Under the pieces are notes generated by a model, which was not told the origin of the DNA, searched no databases, and worked only from the letters and a program-made list of their open reading frames with translations. DNA of 64,000 nucleotides from Pseudomonas salomonii (lineage in GTDB: Bacteria; Pseudomonadota; Gammaproteobacteria; Pseudomonadales; Pseudomonadaceae). The stretch covers positions 310,001 to 374,000 of the forward strand of contig NZ_FNOX01000002.1 of the NCBI RefSeq assembly GCF_900107155.1. The letters are read 5' to 3'. Position numbers and translations under genes: made by a program. Shown here in pieces: positions 1 through 8,809 of this stretch; the stretch's first letter is position 1, and every line of letters begins with the position of its first letter.

Positions 1-439
1 CGTATTCATGCAGCAGGCCGGTGACCGGGCCGCAGTCGTCGAGGATGCGGTTGACCTGCTCACGAATCGCCGGGTGGTTGGAGCCCAGCAAGGTCGGCCC
101 GCCGGCCTGCAGAAAATCGATATAACGGTTGCCGTCCACATCGGTCAGGTGCGCGCCCTTGGCCTGGGCGATGGCCAGCGGGAATGGGTGGTTGAATGCC
201 AGGTTGTGCTGCACGCCACCGGGTATGTATTTTTTCGCCTCCTCGGAGAGTCGCCGCGATCCCTGGCAGCGTTCGTCGAAGTAACCCATGACCTTGTTCA
301 GCGCGTCGCGCTTCAAGGGTCGAATCGGTTGTTTGACCAGCGCATCGAAACGCCGATACAGCGAATCGACATCCGGCCATTGGGAAACCGCAGAGTCTGT
401 TATCGCAGGCAGTGTGATGGGATCAAGAGGCTTGTTCAT
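1..439 (-). CDS. class III (GSA-type) aminotransferase, 5' part only
   Basis: The first 146 codons of a class III PLP aminotransferase, running off the left edge. The visible N-terminus contains YIPGGVQHNLAF, GNRYIDFLQAGGP and LGSNHPAI, the pattern of glutamate-1-semialdehyde-aminomutase-like and related aspartate-aminotransferase-family enzymes. The catalytic Lys would lie outside the window. The ATG overlaps the stop of the upstream aldolase gene as ATGA, so the two are translationally coupled in one minus-strand operon. The amino-group substrate cannot be told from this part. It may act on a product of the kinase/aldolase pair, but that is inference from context. Confidence 0.85.
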   Translation of the reverse strand, partial: MNKPLDPITLPAITDSAVSQWPDVDSLYRRFDALVKQPIRPLKRDALNKVMGYFDERCQGSRRLSEEAKKYIPGGVQHNLAFNHPFPLAIAQAKGAHLTDVDGNRYIDFLQAGGPTLLGSNHPAIREQVNRILDDCGPVTGLLHEY

Positions 440-1113
440 GATGGGGTCTCGGAAGAAAAGTGAGCGTCGGCTGCGCTGGACCGCGCCAGCGCATCGACCA
501 GGCGTGCCACGGCGGCGGGTGACTGTGATTGGGTGCGAGACTGTTCGTTGATGTGACGCAGCAGGTAGTCACGGCAGAACGTTTCCAGATCCTCGAGGCG
601 CGCCAGGGTCGTCTCGATATCCGGGCCACAGCACAGCACACCGTGGTTGCGCATCAGGTAGGCGTTGTAGTCCCAGCGAATGGTGCGGCCGAACTTGCCG
701 GCCAACCAGTTGGAGCCGGAGGGCGCGTACCCCACCATGGGAATATGTTTGCCCAGGGAGTCCCACAGCTTGGGGTCCGGGACATCCAGAGGTTCCCCGA
801 GCAAGGTGCAGGCGCTGGCGACGGGTTGATGGGTATGGATGCTGCACTGCACATCCGGGCGGGCGCGCAGGATCTTTGCATGCAAACCGCTTTCGACCGT
901 TGGCGCGCGGTCACCGGAGAGCTGTGCCAAATCCTTGAGGCGCAGCACGCAGACATCCTCGGGGCGCATGGTGAAATAGTCGGTGGCCGACGGCGTAACA
1001 GCGATGTGCTGCGCATCGATGCGCAATGCGAGATTGCCTCCCGTCGCCGCAAAAAAACCGCGGTGGCACAGATGCTGTGAAAGCTCGACGATTTGTTGTT
1101 GCACATGACTCAT
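436..1113 (-). CDS. class II aldolase/adducin family protein
   Basis: A 225-residue zinc-dependent class II aldolase of the L-fuculose-phosphate aldolase / ribulose-phosphate epimerase fold. Visible features are GGNLALR near residue 25, the Glu of TVESGLH (E74), the HTH zinc pair H93/H95 in SIHTHQ, and a further His in MRNHGV. Family members cleave ketose-1-phosphates to dihydroxyacetone phosphate plus an aldehyde. Here it is preceded by the FGGY sugar kinase with an ATGA overlap, so a kinase-then-aldolase route is likely. AGGAG lies 8 nt before the ATG. The sugar substrate is unknown. Confidence 0.88.
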   Translation of the reverse strand: MSHVQQQIVELSQHLCHRGFFAATGGNLALRIDAQHIAVTPSATDYFTMRPEDVCVLRLKDLAQLSGDRAPTVESGLHAKILRARPDVQCSIHTHQPVASACTLLGEPLDVPDPKLWDSLGKHIPMVGYAPSGSNWLAGKFGRTIRWDYNAYLMRNHGVLCCGPDIETTLARLEDLETFCRDYLLRHINEQSRTQSQSPAAVARLVDALARSSAADAHFSSETPS

Positions 1114-2738
1114 GAGGCAGTCTCCTGTGTGGGGTTCAGGCGTCGATACAGCGGCGCGAGGCGCTTGCGGACCTCCTGGAACGTTGCGAATTGATCGTCA
1201 TATAGCGCGCGAGTGACCCGGGATGGCTCAAACAGGCGGTGGGGGCGTTTGAGACTCGGAAGGTCGTGAAACTGCAACTTGCCCAACGCCACCGCCGCAA
1301 TAAATGCAGCCCCGCGGGCGTTGGTCTGGATCGCGTTCTGCGGCTGCTGGATAACGCGCCCGCAGACGTCGGCCATGATCTGGCACCACACCTCGGACTG
1401 GGCGCCGCCACCGGTCGCTACGATCACGTCGCTGGGTTGGCCGAGAAAGCGCGCGAACGGTTCGAACATCCAGCGCGTATTGAGCGCGACTCCTTCCATG
1501 AAGGCGCGAATGATGTCTTCCCGTGAGTGCTCCAACTTCAGGTTGAACAAGCCGGCGCGCAGGCTCGGATCACTGATTGGCGAGCGTTCGCCACACAGCC
1601 ACGGCGTGTAGATCAACCCTCTCGAGCCCGGCGGCACCCGTGCCGCGATCCGGTCGAGCAAGGCGTAGACGTCCGGCTGCTGTTCATCACTGAGCAGCTC
1701 ATCCGGGTGGTACAGCACCTTGTCGCGTAAAAACGAAAGGTTCGCCCCCGCAGCCGACTGCATGGCCATCGCCAGGTAGCGGCCATTAACGGCACTGGGC
1801 ACCGCAGCGATGTGGTGACGCACGCTGGTTTTTTTGAACGGGACGTGTGCGCCCACCCACGACGAGGTGCCCAGGTACAGGTGCGGGGCAAAGTCACTGA
1901 CAGTGGCACCAACGGCCACCGCCGAGGTGTCGACGGCTCCCGCTACCACTTGCGTGGTGCGCGCCAGTCCGAGCATTTCGGCAAGCTCCGGGCGCAGCGT
2001 GCCGATAACATCCGTGGAGCGGACCAGCTCAGGCAGTTTGCCAGCCTCGATTCCCAGCGCCTTGACCAGGCCGTCGTCGTAGCGGATGCGATGGGGGTCG
2101 CGGTTGTCGGTGATCCATGCTGTCAGCATCGAGTCGCTGGTGGCGCAATAGCGACCCGACAGGCGCAGGTTCATGTAGTCGAGCACATTGAGAAACTTGT
2201 GGGTTCGCTCATAGCGCTGCGGCTCGTGATCAAGGATGTAAGCCATGTGCCCGGCGGCATCCATGCCGGACAACGAGGCCACGCCCCCGGTCAGGCGCAA
2301 CGAACGCCAGAGTTTGAGCGGCCCGTACCCGGCCAGGCTGAACCGCCCTCCTCCCATGCGCTTTTTGACCGCGCCTGCGCCCCGCTTGTCCAGCCACAAC
2401 ATCGCACGCCCAATGGCAACGCCGTCCTGATCCACACACACCGTTCCTTCGCCCTGTGTCGAACAACACACCGCGATCACCTGGCGCCGCCGGACGGGGT
2501 CGGCGCTGAGCAGTTCGTTGGCGCCGCGCAGAAAGGCATTCCACCAATCCTGCGGTTCCTGCTCGACGCTCAACCCGCTCACATGCAACGGTACACTGTG
2601 AAACGCCCACGCCCGAATCTCGCCTTCCAATGAAACCAGCGCGCACTTGCAACCAGAGGTGCCGAGGTCCACCGCGAGGACGAGTTGCTCCAGACCGGTG
2701 GCCACCTGAGGCGTCCGGGATAAGAAAAGCGAAGTCAT
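1110..2738 (-). CDS. FGGY-family carbohydrate kinase
   Basis: A 542-residue ATP-dependent sugar kinase with the FGGY phosphate-1 loop DLGTSGCK (residues 24-31), a WWNAF segment, a mid-protein GTSSWVGAHV adenosine-side motif and the C-terminal ATGGGAQS. Length and layout fit xylulokinase-like or AI-2-kinase-like members, which phosphorylate a ketose or polyol in the cytoplasm. It sits 10 nt downstream of the outer-membrane barrel gene and overlaps the aldolase gene by ATGA, so its product probably feeds that aldolase. Exact substrate not assignable from sequence. Confidence 0.9.
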   Translation of the reverse strand: MTSLFLSRTPQVATGLEQLVLAVDLGTSGCKCALVSLEGEIRAWAFHSVPLHVSGLSVEQEPQDWWNAFLRGANELLSADPVRRRQVIAVCCSTQGEGTVCVDQDGVAIGRAMLWLDKRGAGAVKKRMGGGRFSLAGYGPLKLWRSLRLTGGVASLSGMDAAGHMAYILDHEPQRYERTHKFLNVLDYMNLRLSGRYCATSDSMLTAWITDNRDPHRIRYDDGLVKALGIEAGKLPELVRSTDVIGTLRPELAEMLGLARTTQVVAGAVDTSAVAVGATVSDFAPHLYLGTSSWVGAHVPFKKTSVRHHIAAVPSAVNGRYLAMAMQSAAGANLSFLRDKVLYHPDELLSDEQQPDVYALLDRIAARVPPGSRGLIYTPWLCGERSPISDPSLRAGLFNLKLEHSREDIIRAFMEGVALNTRWMFEPFARFLGQPSDVIVATGGGAQSEVWCQIMADVCGRVIQQPQNAIQTNARGAAFIAAVALGKLQFHDLPSLKRPHRLFEPSRVTRALYDDQFATFQEVRKRLAPLYRRLNPTQETAS

Positions 2739-2748
2739 AAAGGTCTAC

Positions 2749-3630
2749 TCAGAAAGTACGTGAAATCGATGCGACCCAGCGGTTCTCATCCGTGGCGCGT
2801 ACATGCCCGTTGTCCTCGGCCATATACAACTCACGCGCCCGTGTCTTTGCGGTCACCCAGTCGAGCCCCCAGTCGAAGCCCCACAAGTGATGGATTAGGC
2901 CAACGCCGTAGTCAGCCGCATTGGCTTCGGAGAAATTAACGATTTGCTGATAACCCGCATGCAGCTTCAGCGTGGTGTTCATGCCGAATGCGTATTTGTA
3001 GTCCAGGTCATAGAGCATGCTGCCACGGGAGTTGCGGTCGCCCTTGGCGTAGCATTCCAAGCCCTTGGTGGGATCGTCGCGGAACTGCAACTGGGCCCCG
3101 CACACACCGCCGGTGTTGGCACCACGGTAAGTTTTGGACAATACCCGCGCGACTCGACCTTCAAACGCGCCGTAACCGATTTCCAACACGGCGAACTGGC
3201 TGTTGTAGTTGGTCGTACGCTCATCGGTGGGCGTGAAGGTGTCGAAGTCAAATTTGTTGGGTGCCTTGAACTGCGCACCGGGGAACATCTCTGCCGCCAA
3301 ACCCACACCGTAATGCCAAGCCTCCGGATCGCCGAAGCGATAACCGCCCGCGAGCAGGACGCCAAGGCCGTCACCTTCAAGAAACTGCTTTTTGTTGACA
3401 GTGGTGAATTCGGCCAGTGCCACCAACCCTGATTCATGGGCGACTTGAATGGTGACTCTGGCACCCGGCCGATTCAACGAATCCGAGACGCCCCGGGTCC
3501 TGACATCGGATACGGCCTTGGCCGTGACATCGATTGCATAGCTGGCCATCTCGTCGGCGAACGCCAAGGAGGGGCTGACGACAGGCCACAGCAAAGCAGC
3601 CATCAGATAATGGTGTGTAGTTGCACGCAT
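2749..3630 (-). CDS. outer-membrane beta-barrel protein (putative porin)
   Basis: About 293 residues with a signal peptide ending near SLAFADE and a C-terminal Phe (SISRTF), the usual outer-membrane barrel sorting signal. The body shows alternating hydrophobic/aromatic strands separated by polar turns. It is reminiscent of TorF/Gcw_chp-type putative porins, but I do not recognise a precise family. The ATG at 3630 is chosen because GGGAG stands just upstream; the frame is also open to a TTG at 3645. Its place ahead of the kinase and aldolase suggests outer-membrane uptake of the operon's substrate (inference). Confidence 0.7.
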   Translation of the reverse strand: MRATTHHYLMAALLWPVVSPSLAFADEMASYAIDVTAKAVSDVRTRGVSDSLNRPGARVTIQVAHESGLVALAEFTTVNKKQFLEGDGLGVLLAGGYRFGDPEAWHYGVGLAAEMFPGAQFKAPNKFDFDTFTPTDERTTNYNSQFAVLEIGYGAFEGRVARVLSKTYRGANTGGVCGAQLQFRDDPTKGLECYAKGDRNSRGSMLYDLDYKYAFGMNTTLKLHAGYQQIVNFSEANAADYGVGLIHHLWGFDWGLDWVTAKTRARELYMAEDNGHVRATDENRWVASISRTF

Positions 3631-3657
3631 GAGGCTCTCCCACAAGAAAGGTCAGAT

Positions 3658-4083
3658 TTACAAAGTGCAAACCGGAGTAGGAGGCAGTGAGGCAATGCGC
3701 TCGAATTGCTCTGTCTTACCGAGGATCTCGGTACCGACAAAAGCCCGGACATTGAGGTACCCCTCTTTGATCCGAACGACGCCTTTGTATTTTTTATGAT
3801 CGCGGGGATCAAACACCCAGCCATCGCGCCACGCTTCCTGGTCGAAACGATCCAGTTGCATGATCTGTACGCCGCAATCGCTGGTGGTGGAGGCCACGTC
3901 CTTGACCCAGACGACCTTTCCACACAGCGCGCCGGGCTTGTCGGCGCATTCGTCTACCTTGACCACCGCATCCTTTTCCGACGTGAGCCACAGGCCCTTG
4001 GCCTCCTGTGGGCCCGCCGCCGCATAACCGCTGGAGCAGCACACCAGTGCCAGTGAAAGGAACAGCCAATGCCGCGCGTTCAT
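3658..4083 (-). CDS. DUF2147 domain-containing secreted protein
   Basis: A 141-residue exported protein: signal peptide to about SSGYAAA, then the DUF2147 pattern with GLWLTSEKDAVVKV, LCGKVVWVKD, and the Trp/Asp-rich WRDGWVFDPRDHKKYKG segment. DUF2147 proteins are small periplasmic beta-barrel-like proteins of unknown function. It is the first gene of the minus-strand kinase/aldolase operon, 28 nt ahead of the barrel gene, and faces the TetR gene. The ATG at 4083 is preferred over an in-frame GTG at 4092. Confidence 0.82.
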   Translation of the reverse strand: MNARHWLFLSLALVCCSSGYAAAGPQEAKGLWLTSEKDAVVKVDECADKPGALCGKVVWVKDVASTTSDCGVQIMQLDRFDQEAWRDGWVFDPRDHKKYKGVVRIKEGYLNVRAFVGTEILGKTEQFERIASLPPTPVCTL

Positions 4084-4160
4084 AGTCGTCACCTGTATTT
4101 TTTGTTTTAAGAGACCGTCACACTAACGACGCATCGGTTATGATAGTCATCGCTACACGA

Positions 4161-4172
4161 TAGTTATAACTA
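4161..4172. promoter_or_regulatory. palindrome, candidate TetR operator
   Basis: A perfect 12-bp palindrome, TAGTTATAACTA, in the 162-bp divergent region between the DUF2147-led operon and the TetR gene. A related half-site (ATAGTCAT) lies about 20 bp to the left. Position and symmetry suit autoregulation by the adjacent TetR and control of the opposing operon. Binding is inferred only. Confidence 0.5.
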
Positions 4173-4245
4173 CCATTAAGAGCATCAGCAACATTTTTTT
4201 TCATTTTGATAAGCTGATTCTTCAACCTTTTTTTGCTAGGTACCT

Positions 4246-4920
4246 ATGACCAAGCCCAACACCGCCAGCGCCCGCGCCGCTAACGCCGGGAAAAAACAGG
4301 ATCACAAGAAACCGCCTGCACAGCAGCGCAGCACTGAGACCTACGAGCGGATTCTCGTCGCGACCGCGCAAACCCTGTGTGATGTGGGAATAGAACGTCT
4401 GTCCACCAACCTGGTCTGCGAATGTGCCGGGCTGACCCCGCCAGCGCTGTACCGCTACTTTCCGAACAAGTACGCGCTGCTGACGGTATTGGGGGAGCGC
4501 CTGCTGGAAAAACAGAACGGGCTGATCGATAACTGGATCACTCCGCAGCTGTTGTCCGGGCCGCCAGAGGCGTTGGAGTCAGCGCTCGCCGATCTGATCC
4601 TGGAGACCTATCGGGTCACGGAGGCGACACTGGGCGGCATGTGGATCCTCAAAGGGCTGCGCGCGGTACCGGCGCTGGAGCATGTAAGGATTGACTCACA
4701 CCGAAAAGTCTCCGGCGCACAGGCCGAAATCCTCGCGGCCGTGTTTCCCCAGGCGGATCCTCAAGAACTGGCCACCGCTGCCCGTGTGGCGGTGGAGATG
4801 ATCCACGCGACGATCGAACTGCTGTTTGACGAATCCATGGACCCCAAGAGCGTCTGCGCTATGGTCGCGTCGATGATTGTCAGCCATCTGGATCGGTTGG
4901 CCCCTGTCACGAGAGTGTGA
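4246..4920 (+). CDS. TetR/AcrR family transcriptional regulator
   Basis: A 224-residue regulator. After a basic Lys/Arg-rich tail (residues 1-30) comes the TetR HTH: YERILVATAQTLCDVG, then LSTNLVCECAGLTPPALYRYFPNKYALL (about residues 35-85). The C-terminal ligand domain is helical and unassignable. It is divergent from the DUF2147/porin/kinase operon and upstream of the deaminase/aldolase and aldehyde dehydrogenase genes, so it may repress either side. The ligand is unknown. Confidence 0.9.
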   Translation: MTKPNTASARAANAGKKQDHKKPPAQQRSTETYERILVATAQTLCDVGIERLSTNLVCECAGLTPPALYRYFPNKYALLTVLGERLLEKQNGLIDNWITPQLLSGPPEALESALADLILETYRVTEATLGGMWILKGLRAVPALEHVRIDSHRKVSGAQAEILAAVFPQADPQELATAARVAVEMIHATIELLFDESMDPKSVCAMVASMIVSHLDRLAPVTRV

Positions 4921-5056
4921 AGTGGAATGCGAGCATGGCCGGTGAGAACCTGTTGCCCGGCCGGATCGCACCTTCATCGACACCCGCGGGCGCTTTACCC
5001 TCTTAACAGCGAGACCACACGCCTCCTTACCTACCGCTGAACTCATTGGGTCCTTC

Positions 5057-6277
5057 ATGCGCCGTGTCGAAACCGCCCCACTGCCACCTGTTCGCGATTA
5101 TGCCTATTACCATCAGGTACTGGCCGGGGTGCAGTTACCCGCAGCATTGATTGACCTGGATGCACTGACGATCAACCTTCAGTGCCTGGGCAAACGGGCC
5201 GGGCACCTGCCCGTGCGGCTAGTGACAAAATCCATACGCTCGGTGGAGATGATTCGCACAATCATGGCAACCGGGTCGTTCATGCAGGGCCTGCTGTGCT
5301 ACAGCGCTGCAGAGGCCGCCTGGCTGGCTGGCCTGGGTTTCGACGATATCGTGGTGGCTTACCCGACGGTCGATGAGCGCAGCCTGGTCAAAGTCGCCTG
5401 TCAATTGCGGCGAGGACGCTCGATCACGCTGATGGTCGACAACCGGACCCAGGTGCTGGCGATCAACGAGATAGCCATGACCGAGGGTGTGGTCATGCCG
5501 TTGGCGATCGATCTGGATATGTCGTCTGATTTTCCTGGGCTGTACTTTGGCGTACACCGCTCCCCGATCAACGACGTGGCAAGTGCACTCGGACTGGCCG
5601 CCGATATCGCCTCGAACCAAGGCGTCATGCTGAAAGGGCTGATGGGTTATGAAGGGCAAATTGCCGGACTGATGGATGCGGTGCCAGGCCAAGCCGTCAA
5701 GAATAGAATCATCCGGTTTCTCAAAAGCCGCTCCATAGCCGAAGTTAATAAACGCCGGGAGCAGGTTGTGCAAGCGTTGCGCAAAGCCGGCCACACCCTG
5801 CAGTTTGTAAACGGCGGCGGCACGGGCAGTTTTGAAAGCACCCGCCAGGATCCTTCGGTCACCGAGTTGGCAGCCGGCTCCGGCCTGTACGCACCGACCT
5901 TGTTTGACCACTACCAAGCCTTTGAACTGAAGCCTGCCGCCGGGTTTGCCTTGCCCGTGACACGCACCCAGGCCCCCGGCGTGATGGTGTGCTCAGGCGG
6001 TGGTTACATCGCCTCTGGGCCCGCGGGCAAGGACCGATTGCCCCAGCCCTGGCTACCCAGCGGCTGTCGCTTGATCGACAACGAGGCCGCCGGCGAAGTC
6101 CAGACCCCACTGCAACACACCCTGAGCCAAGCATTGAACCTCGGCGACCCGGTGCTGTTTCGTCACGCCAAGGCGGGCGAGCTGTGTGAGCGTTTCGATG
6201 AACTGCTGGTGATCAGCAATGGGCGCGTGGTGGATCGCGTGCCGACTTACCGCGGCGAGGGCAAAAATTTCTTCTGA
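5057..6277 (+). CDS. PLP-dependent amino acid deaminase/aldolase (alanine-racemase fold)
   Basis: A 406-residue fold-type III PLP enzyme resembling the D-threonine aldolase / D-serine dehydratase group. An alanine-racemase-like N-terminal TIM barrel holds the probable PLP lysine in LVTKSIRS, with LIDLDAL just before it. The C-terminal D-serine-dehydratase-like part ends GLYAPTLFDHY...VCSGGGYIASG and HAKAGELCERF. It would act in the cytoplasm on a D- or beta-hydroxy-amino acid. It lies 54 nt before the aldehyde dehydrogenase gene; an aldolase would yield an aldehyde for that enzyme (inference). Confidence 0.78.
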   Translation: MRRVETAPLPPVRDYAYYHQVLAGVQLPAALIDLDALTINLQCLGKRAGHLPVRLVTKSIRSVEMIRTIMATGSFMQGLLCYSAAEAAWLAGLGFDDIVVAYPTVDERSLVKVACQLRRGRSITLMVDNRTQVLAINEIAMTEGVVMPLAIDLDMSSDFPGLYFGVHRSPINDVASALGLAADIASNQGVMLKGLMGYEGQIAGLMDAVPGQAVKNRIIRFLKSRSIAEVNKRREQVVQALRKAGHTLQFVNGGGTGSFESTRQDPSVTELAAGSGLYAPTLFDHYQAFELKPAAGFALPVTRTQAPGVMVCSGGGYIASGPAGKDRLPQPWLPSGCRLIDNEAAGEVQTPLQHTLSQALNLGDPVLFRHAKAGELCERFDELLVISNGRVVDRVPTYRGEGKNFF

Positions 6278-6331
6278 CGACTCGCGCACGCTCACATCCC
6301 CTCTCTGGCATCTTGCCCAAGGATTACCGTC

Positions 6332-7768
6332 ATGAATCAGCCTGTCAGCAGCATGCCCAATTCGCTTGAGCCTGTGCCGTTACTCAATGAACTGTTCACG
6401 GCCCAACAAGCCGCCGTGCATGCCCAGGGCGCCCCGACCTACGCGCAGCGCATCGCCGCCTTGAACGCGGTGTTGCGCCTGGTCACCGATCATCATGACT
6501 CACTGCTGGAAGCAGTATGCGCGGATTTCGGCAACCGCTCGTTCGCCGAGACCCAACTCAGTGAGCTGATGCCTATCGTCAACGGCATCAAGCATATCCG
6601 CGCGCATCTCAAAGGCTGGATGCGCCCCAGCAAACGCAAGGTGGGCATCGCCTTCAAGCCCGCATCGGCCAAGGTGATCTATCAACCGTTGGGCGTGGTG
6701 GGCATTCTGGCGCCCTGGAACTACCCGTTGACGCTGACCCTGGCGCCGCTGGTGGAAGCGCTGGCAGCAGGCAATCGGGTGATGATCAAACCGTCGGAGC
6801 TGACCCCGCGCACCGCCGCGTTGCTGCAATACTTGGTGGCCAAGACGTTTCCCGCCGACCAGGTCACCGTGGTCATCGGCGACGCGCAATTGGCCAGCCG
6901 CTTCAGCGAATTGCCGTTCGATCACTTGCTATTTACCGGTTCTACCCAGGTCGGGCGTCTGGTGATGGCGGCCGCAGCGCGCAACCTGACCCCGGTGACC
7001 CTGGAGCTGGGAGGCAAATCACCGGTGGTGCTGACGGCCGATTTCCCGCTGAAGAAGGCTGCGCGCATGATCGCCATCGGCAAGTTGTTCAACGCCGGGC
7101 AAACCTGCGTCGCTCCCGATTACGTGCTGGTGCCGCGTCAGCTGGTCGAGCGCTTTGCCACCGAATGGCTGGCGGCGGCCAAACAGCTGTACCCCAGCAT
7201 CGACGGCAACCAGGACTACACTTCGATTATTTCGCGACGTCACTATGAACGCCTGTTGAACCTGGTGGATCAGGCCATCGTGGCGGGGGCCAAGGTATGG
7301 CAGGACAGCGCGTTCGATAAGACCACCGAGCGCAAAATCCCACCGACCCTGTTGACCGACGTGCCGTTGAACACCGACATCATGCGCGAGGAAATCTTCG
7401 GGCCGCTGTTGCCGGTGGTCGCCTATGACAGCCTCGACGAGGCGCTGGCATTTATCAACACACGCCCCAAACCCCTGGCGCTGTACTGCTTTTCCAATGA
7501 TCGAAATTGCATTGAACACGTGGTGCAGCACACCCGCTCGGGCGGTGTGACGATCAACGGCACCATGCTGCATGCCACACAGGACGACCTGCCCTTCGGT
7601 GGCGTCGGTGACAGCGGCACGGGTGCCTACCATGGCTATGAAGGGTTTGTGCGCCTGTCCCATGCGCGCGGCGTATTCAAGCTGAGCCCCTTCAATATGT
7701 CCGACAAGGTCGCAGCACCGTATGGGCGGCTGACCCGCCTGGTCACCCGCCTGATGCTAGGCAAGTAA
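6332..7768 (+). CDS. coniferyl-aldehyde-dehydrogenase-like NAD(P) aldehyde dehydrogenase
   Basis: A 478-residue aldehyde dehydrogenase with APWNYPLTLTL, the catalytic Glu in TLELGGKS (E225) and the nucleophile in FNAGQTCVAPDY (C259). The ALDH subclass with a VAPDY stretch after the Cys and a C-terminal GLTRL-like hydrophobic tail matches coniferyl aldehyde dehydrogenases (CalB-type) and long-chain ALDH3 relatives. AAGGA lies ahead of the ATG. Its neighbours (PLP aldolase, AraC regulator, second ALDH) point to catabolism of an aldehyde, but the physiological substrate is open. Confidence 0.85.
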   Translation: MNQPVSSMPNSLEPVPLLNELFTAQQAAVHAQGAPTYAQRIAALNAVLRLVTDHHDSLLEAVCADFGNRSFAETQLSELMPIVNGIKHIRAHLKGWMRPSKRKVGIAFKPASAKVIYQPLGVVGILAPWNYPLTLTLAPLVEALAAGNRVMIKPSELTPRTAALLQYLVAKTFPADQVTVVIGDAQLASRFSELPFDHLLFTGSTQVGRLVMAAAARNLTPVTLELGGKSPVVLTADFPLKKAARMIAIGKLFNAGQTCVAPDYVLVPRQLVERFATEWLAAAKQLYPSIDGNQDYTSIISRRHYERLLNLVDQAIVAGAKVWQDSAFDKTTERKIPPTLLTDVPLNTDIMREEIFGPLLPVVAYDSLDEALAFINTRPKPLALYCFSNDRNCIEHVVQHTRSGGVTINGTMLHATQDDLPFGGVGDSGTGAYHGYEGFVRLSHARGVFKLSPFNMSDKVAAPYGRLTRLVTRLMLGK

Positions 7769-7789
7769 GCGCGCCACAAGGAGTACGGC

Positions 7790-8803
7790 ATGCTCGGTCC
7801 CCTACGGCACACCGCCGACTTACCGGTCAACCTGCTGCGCAGTCTGGCGGATCTAATTGTGCAACTGGGCCTGGACCCGAATCGACTGTGCCTGGGTTTA
7901 GGCTTCAACATCGCTGACCTGGCCAACCCGCAAAGTCGCGTCTCGATTCGTCAGGCCTGCCTGATGATCAAGCGCGCTCTGGACATGACCAAGGGGCGCG
8001 ACAGAGGACTGGGCCTGGACATGAGCACGACCGAGTCCATCGCCTCCATGGGCCTGGTGGGTTATGCCATGTTGACCAGCGCTACCCTCGGTAGCGCGAT
8101 AGCCCTGGGCATCGACATGCAGAAACAGACCGGCGCGCTATTGAGCTTCGAGAACCTCGAATCCCCAGGGCATATTACGCTCCAGGTCACCTGCCCGTTT
8201 CATGAGCCCGAGATCCTGATCTTTCTGGTGGAGGAAGCCTTCGGCGTGTTCTTGAACGTTGCGCGTACCCTGGCAGGCCCGGCGTTCAGCCCGTCGTCGA
8301 TCGAACTGAGTTACCCACGGCCCGCCTACGCCGCCCATTATGAAAACCTGTTCAGATGCCCGGTGCACTTTGACCGCAAGGACAATCTGTTTGTCTGCGC
8401 CAAGCACTGGGCCAATACCCCCATCGGCACCCACAATGCGTTGAGTAATCGACAAGTCATGGAGTTGTTGGAAATGAGTGACGGCCGGGGCGGCGAAATT
8501 GAGTTCGTCGAATCCGTCGAGCGCATTCTGCGTCGCGATCTGCGCACATCCCTCAGTTTGTCAGCGGTCGCTTCTCAGTTGTGCATGAGCGAACGCACCT
8601 TGCGCCGGCGTCTGGCGCAGAACGAGATGTCCTATCAAGCCATTCTGGATGATCTGCGCAAGAAGCGTGCCCTTTCTTTATTGGGCAATGTACGCATGAC
8701 GCTGGATGAGGTGGCTTTTGAAGTGGGCTTCAGCGACGCGCAGAACTTCCGCAAGGCGTTCAAGCGCTGGACCGGGCACGGCCCGCGACAAACGCGCGCT
8801 TGA
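7790..8803 (+). CDS. AraC family transcriptional regulator
   Basis: A 337-residue regulator with an N-terminal Arabinose_bd-type domain (about residues 20-200, with YPRPAYAAHYENLFRCPVHF) and a C-terminal double HTH (about 255-335: LSAVASQLCMSERTLRRRL, then VAFEVGFSDAQNFRKAFKRW). AAGGAG precedes the ATG. It is 21 nt after the coniferyl-type aldehyde dehydrogenase and convergent with the second ALDH gene, so it probably controls one of them. Confidence 0.92.
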   Translation: MLGPLRHTADLPVNLLRSLADLIVQLGLDPNRLCLGLGFNIADLANPQSRVSIRQACLMIKRALDMTKGRDRGLGLDMSTTESIASMGLVGYAMLTSATLGSAIALGIDMQKQTGALLSFENLESPGHITLQVTCPFHEPEILIFLVEEAFGVFLNVARTLAGPAFSPSSIELSYPRPAYAAHYENLFRCPVHFDRKDNLFVCAKHWANTPIGTHNALSNRQVMELLEMSDGRGGEIEFVESVERILRRDLRTSLSLSAVASQLCMSERTLRRRLAQNEMSYQAILDDLRKKRALSLLGNVRMTLDEVAFEVGFSDAQNFRKAFKRWTGHGPRQTRA

Positions 8804-8809
8804 CTGCCG

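Noticed and set aside
1812..2633. 273-codon plus-strand open frame inside the FGGY kinase gene
   Set aside because: It mirrors the high-GC kinase gene on the other strand, has no family pattern, and the kinase frame carries clear motifs.
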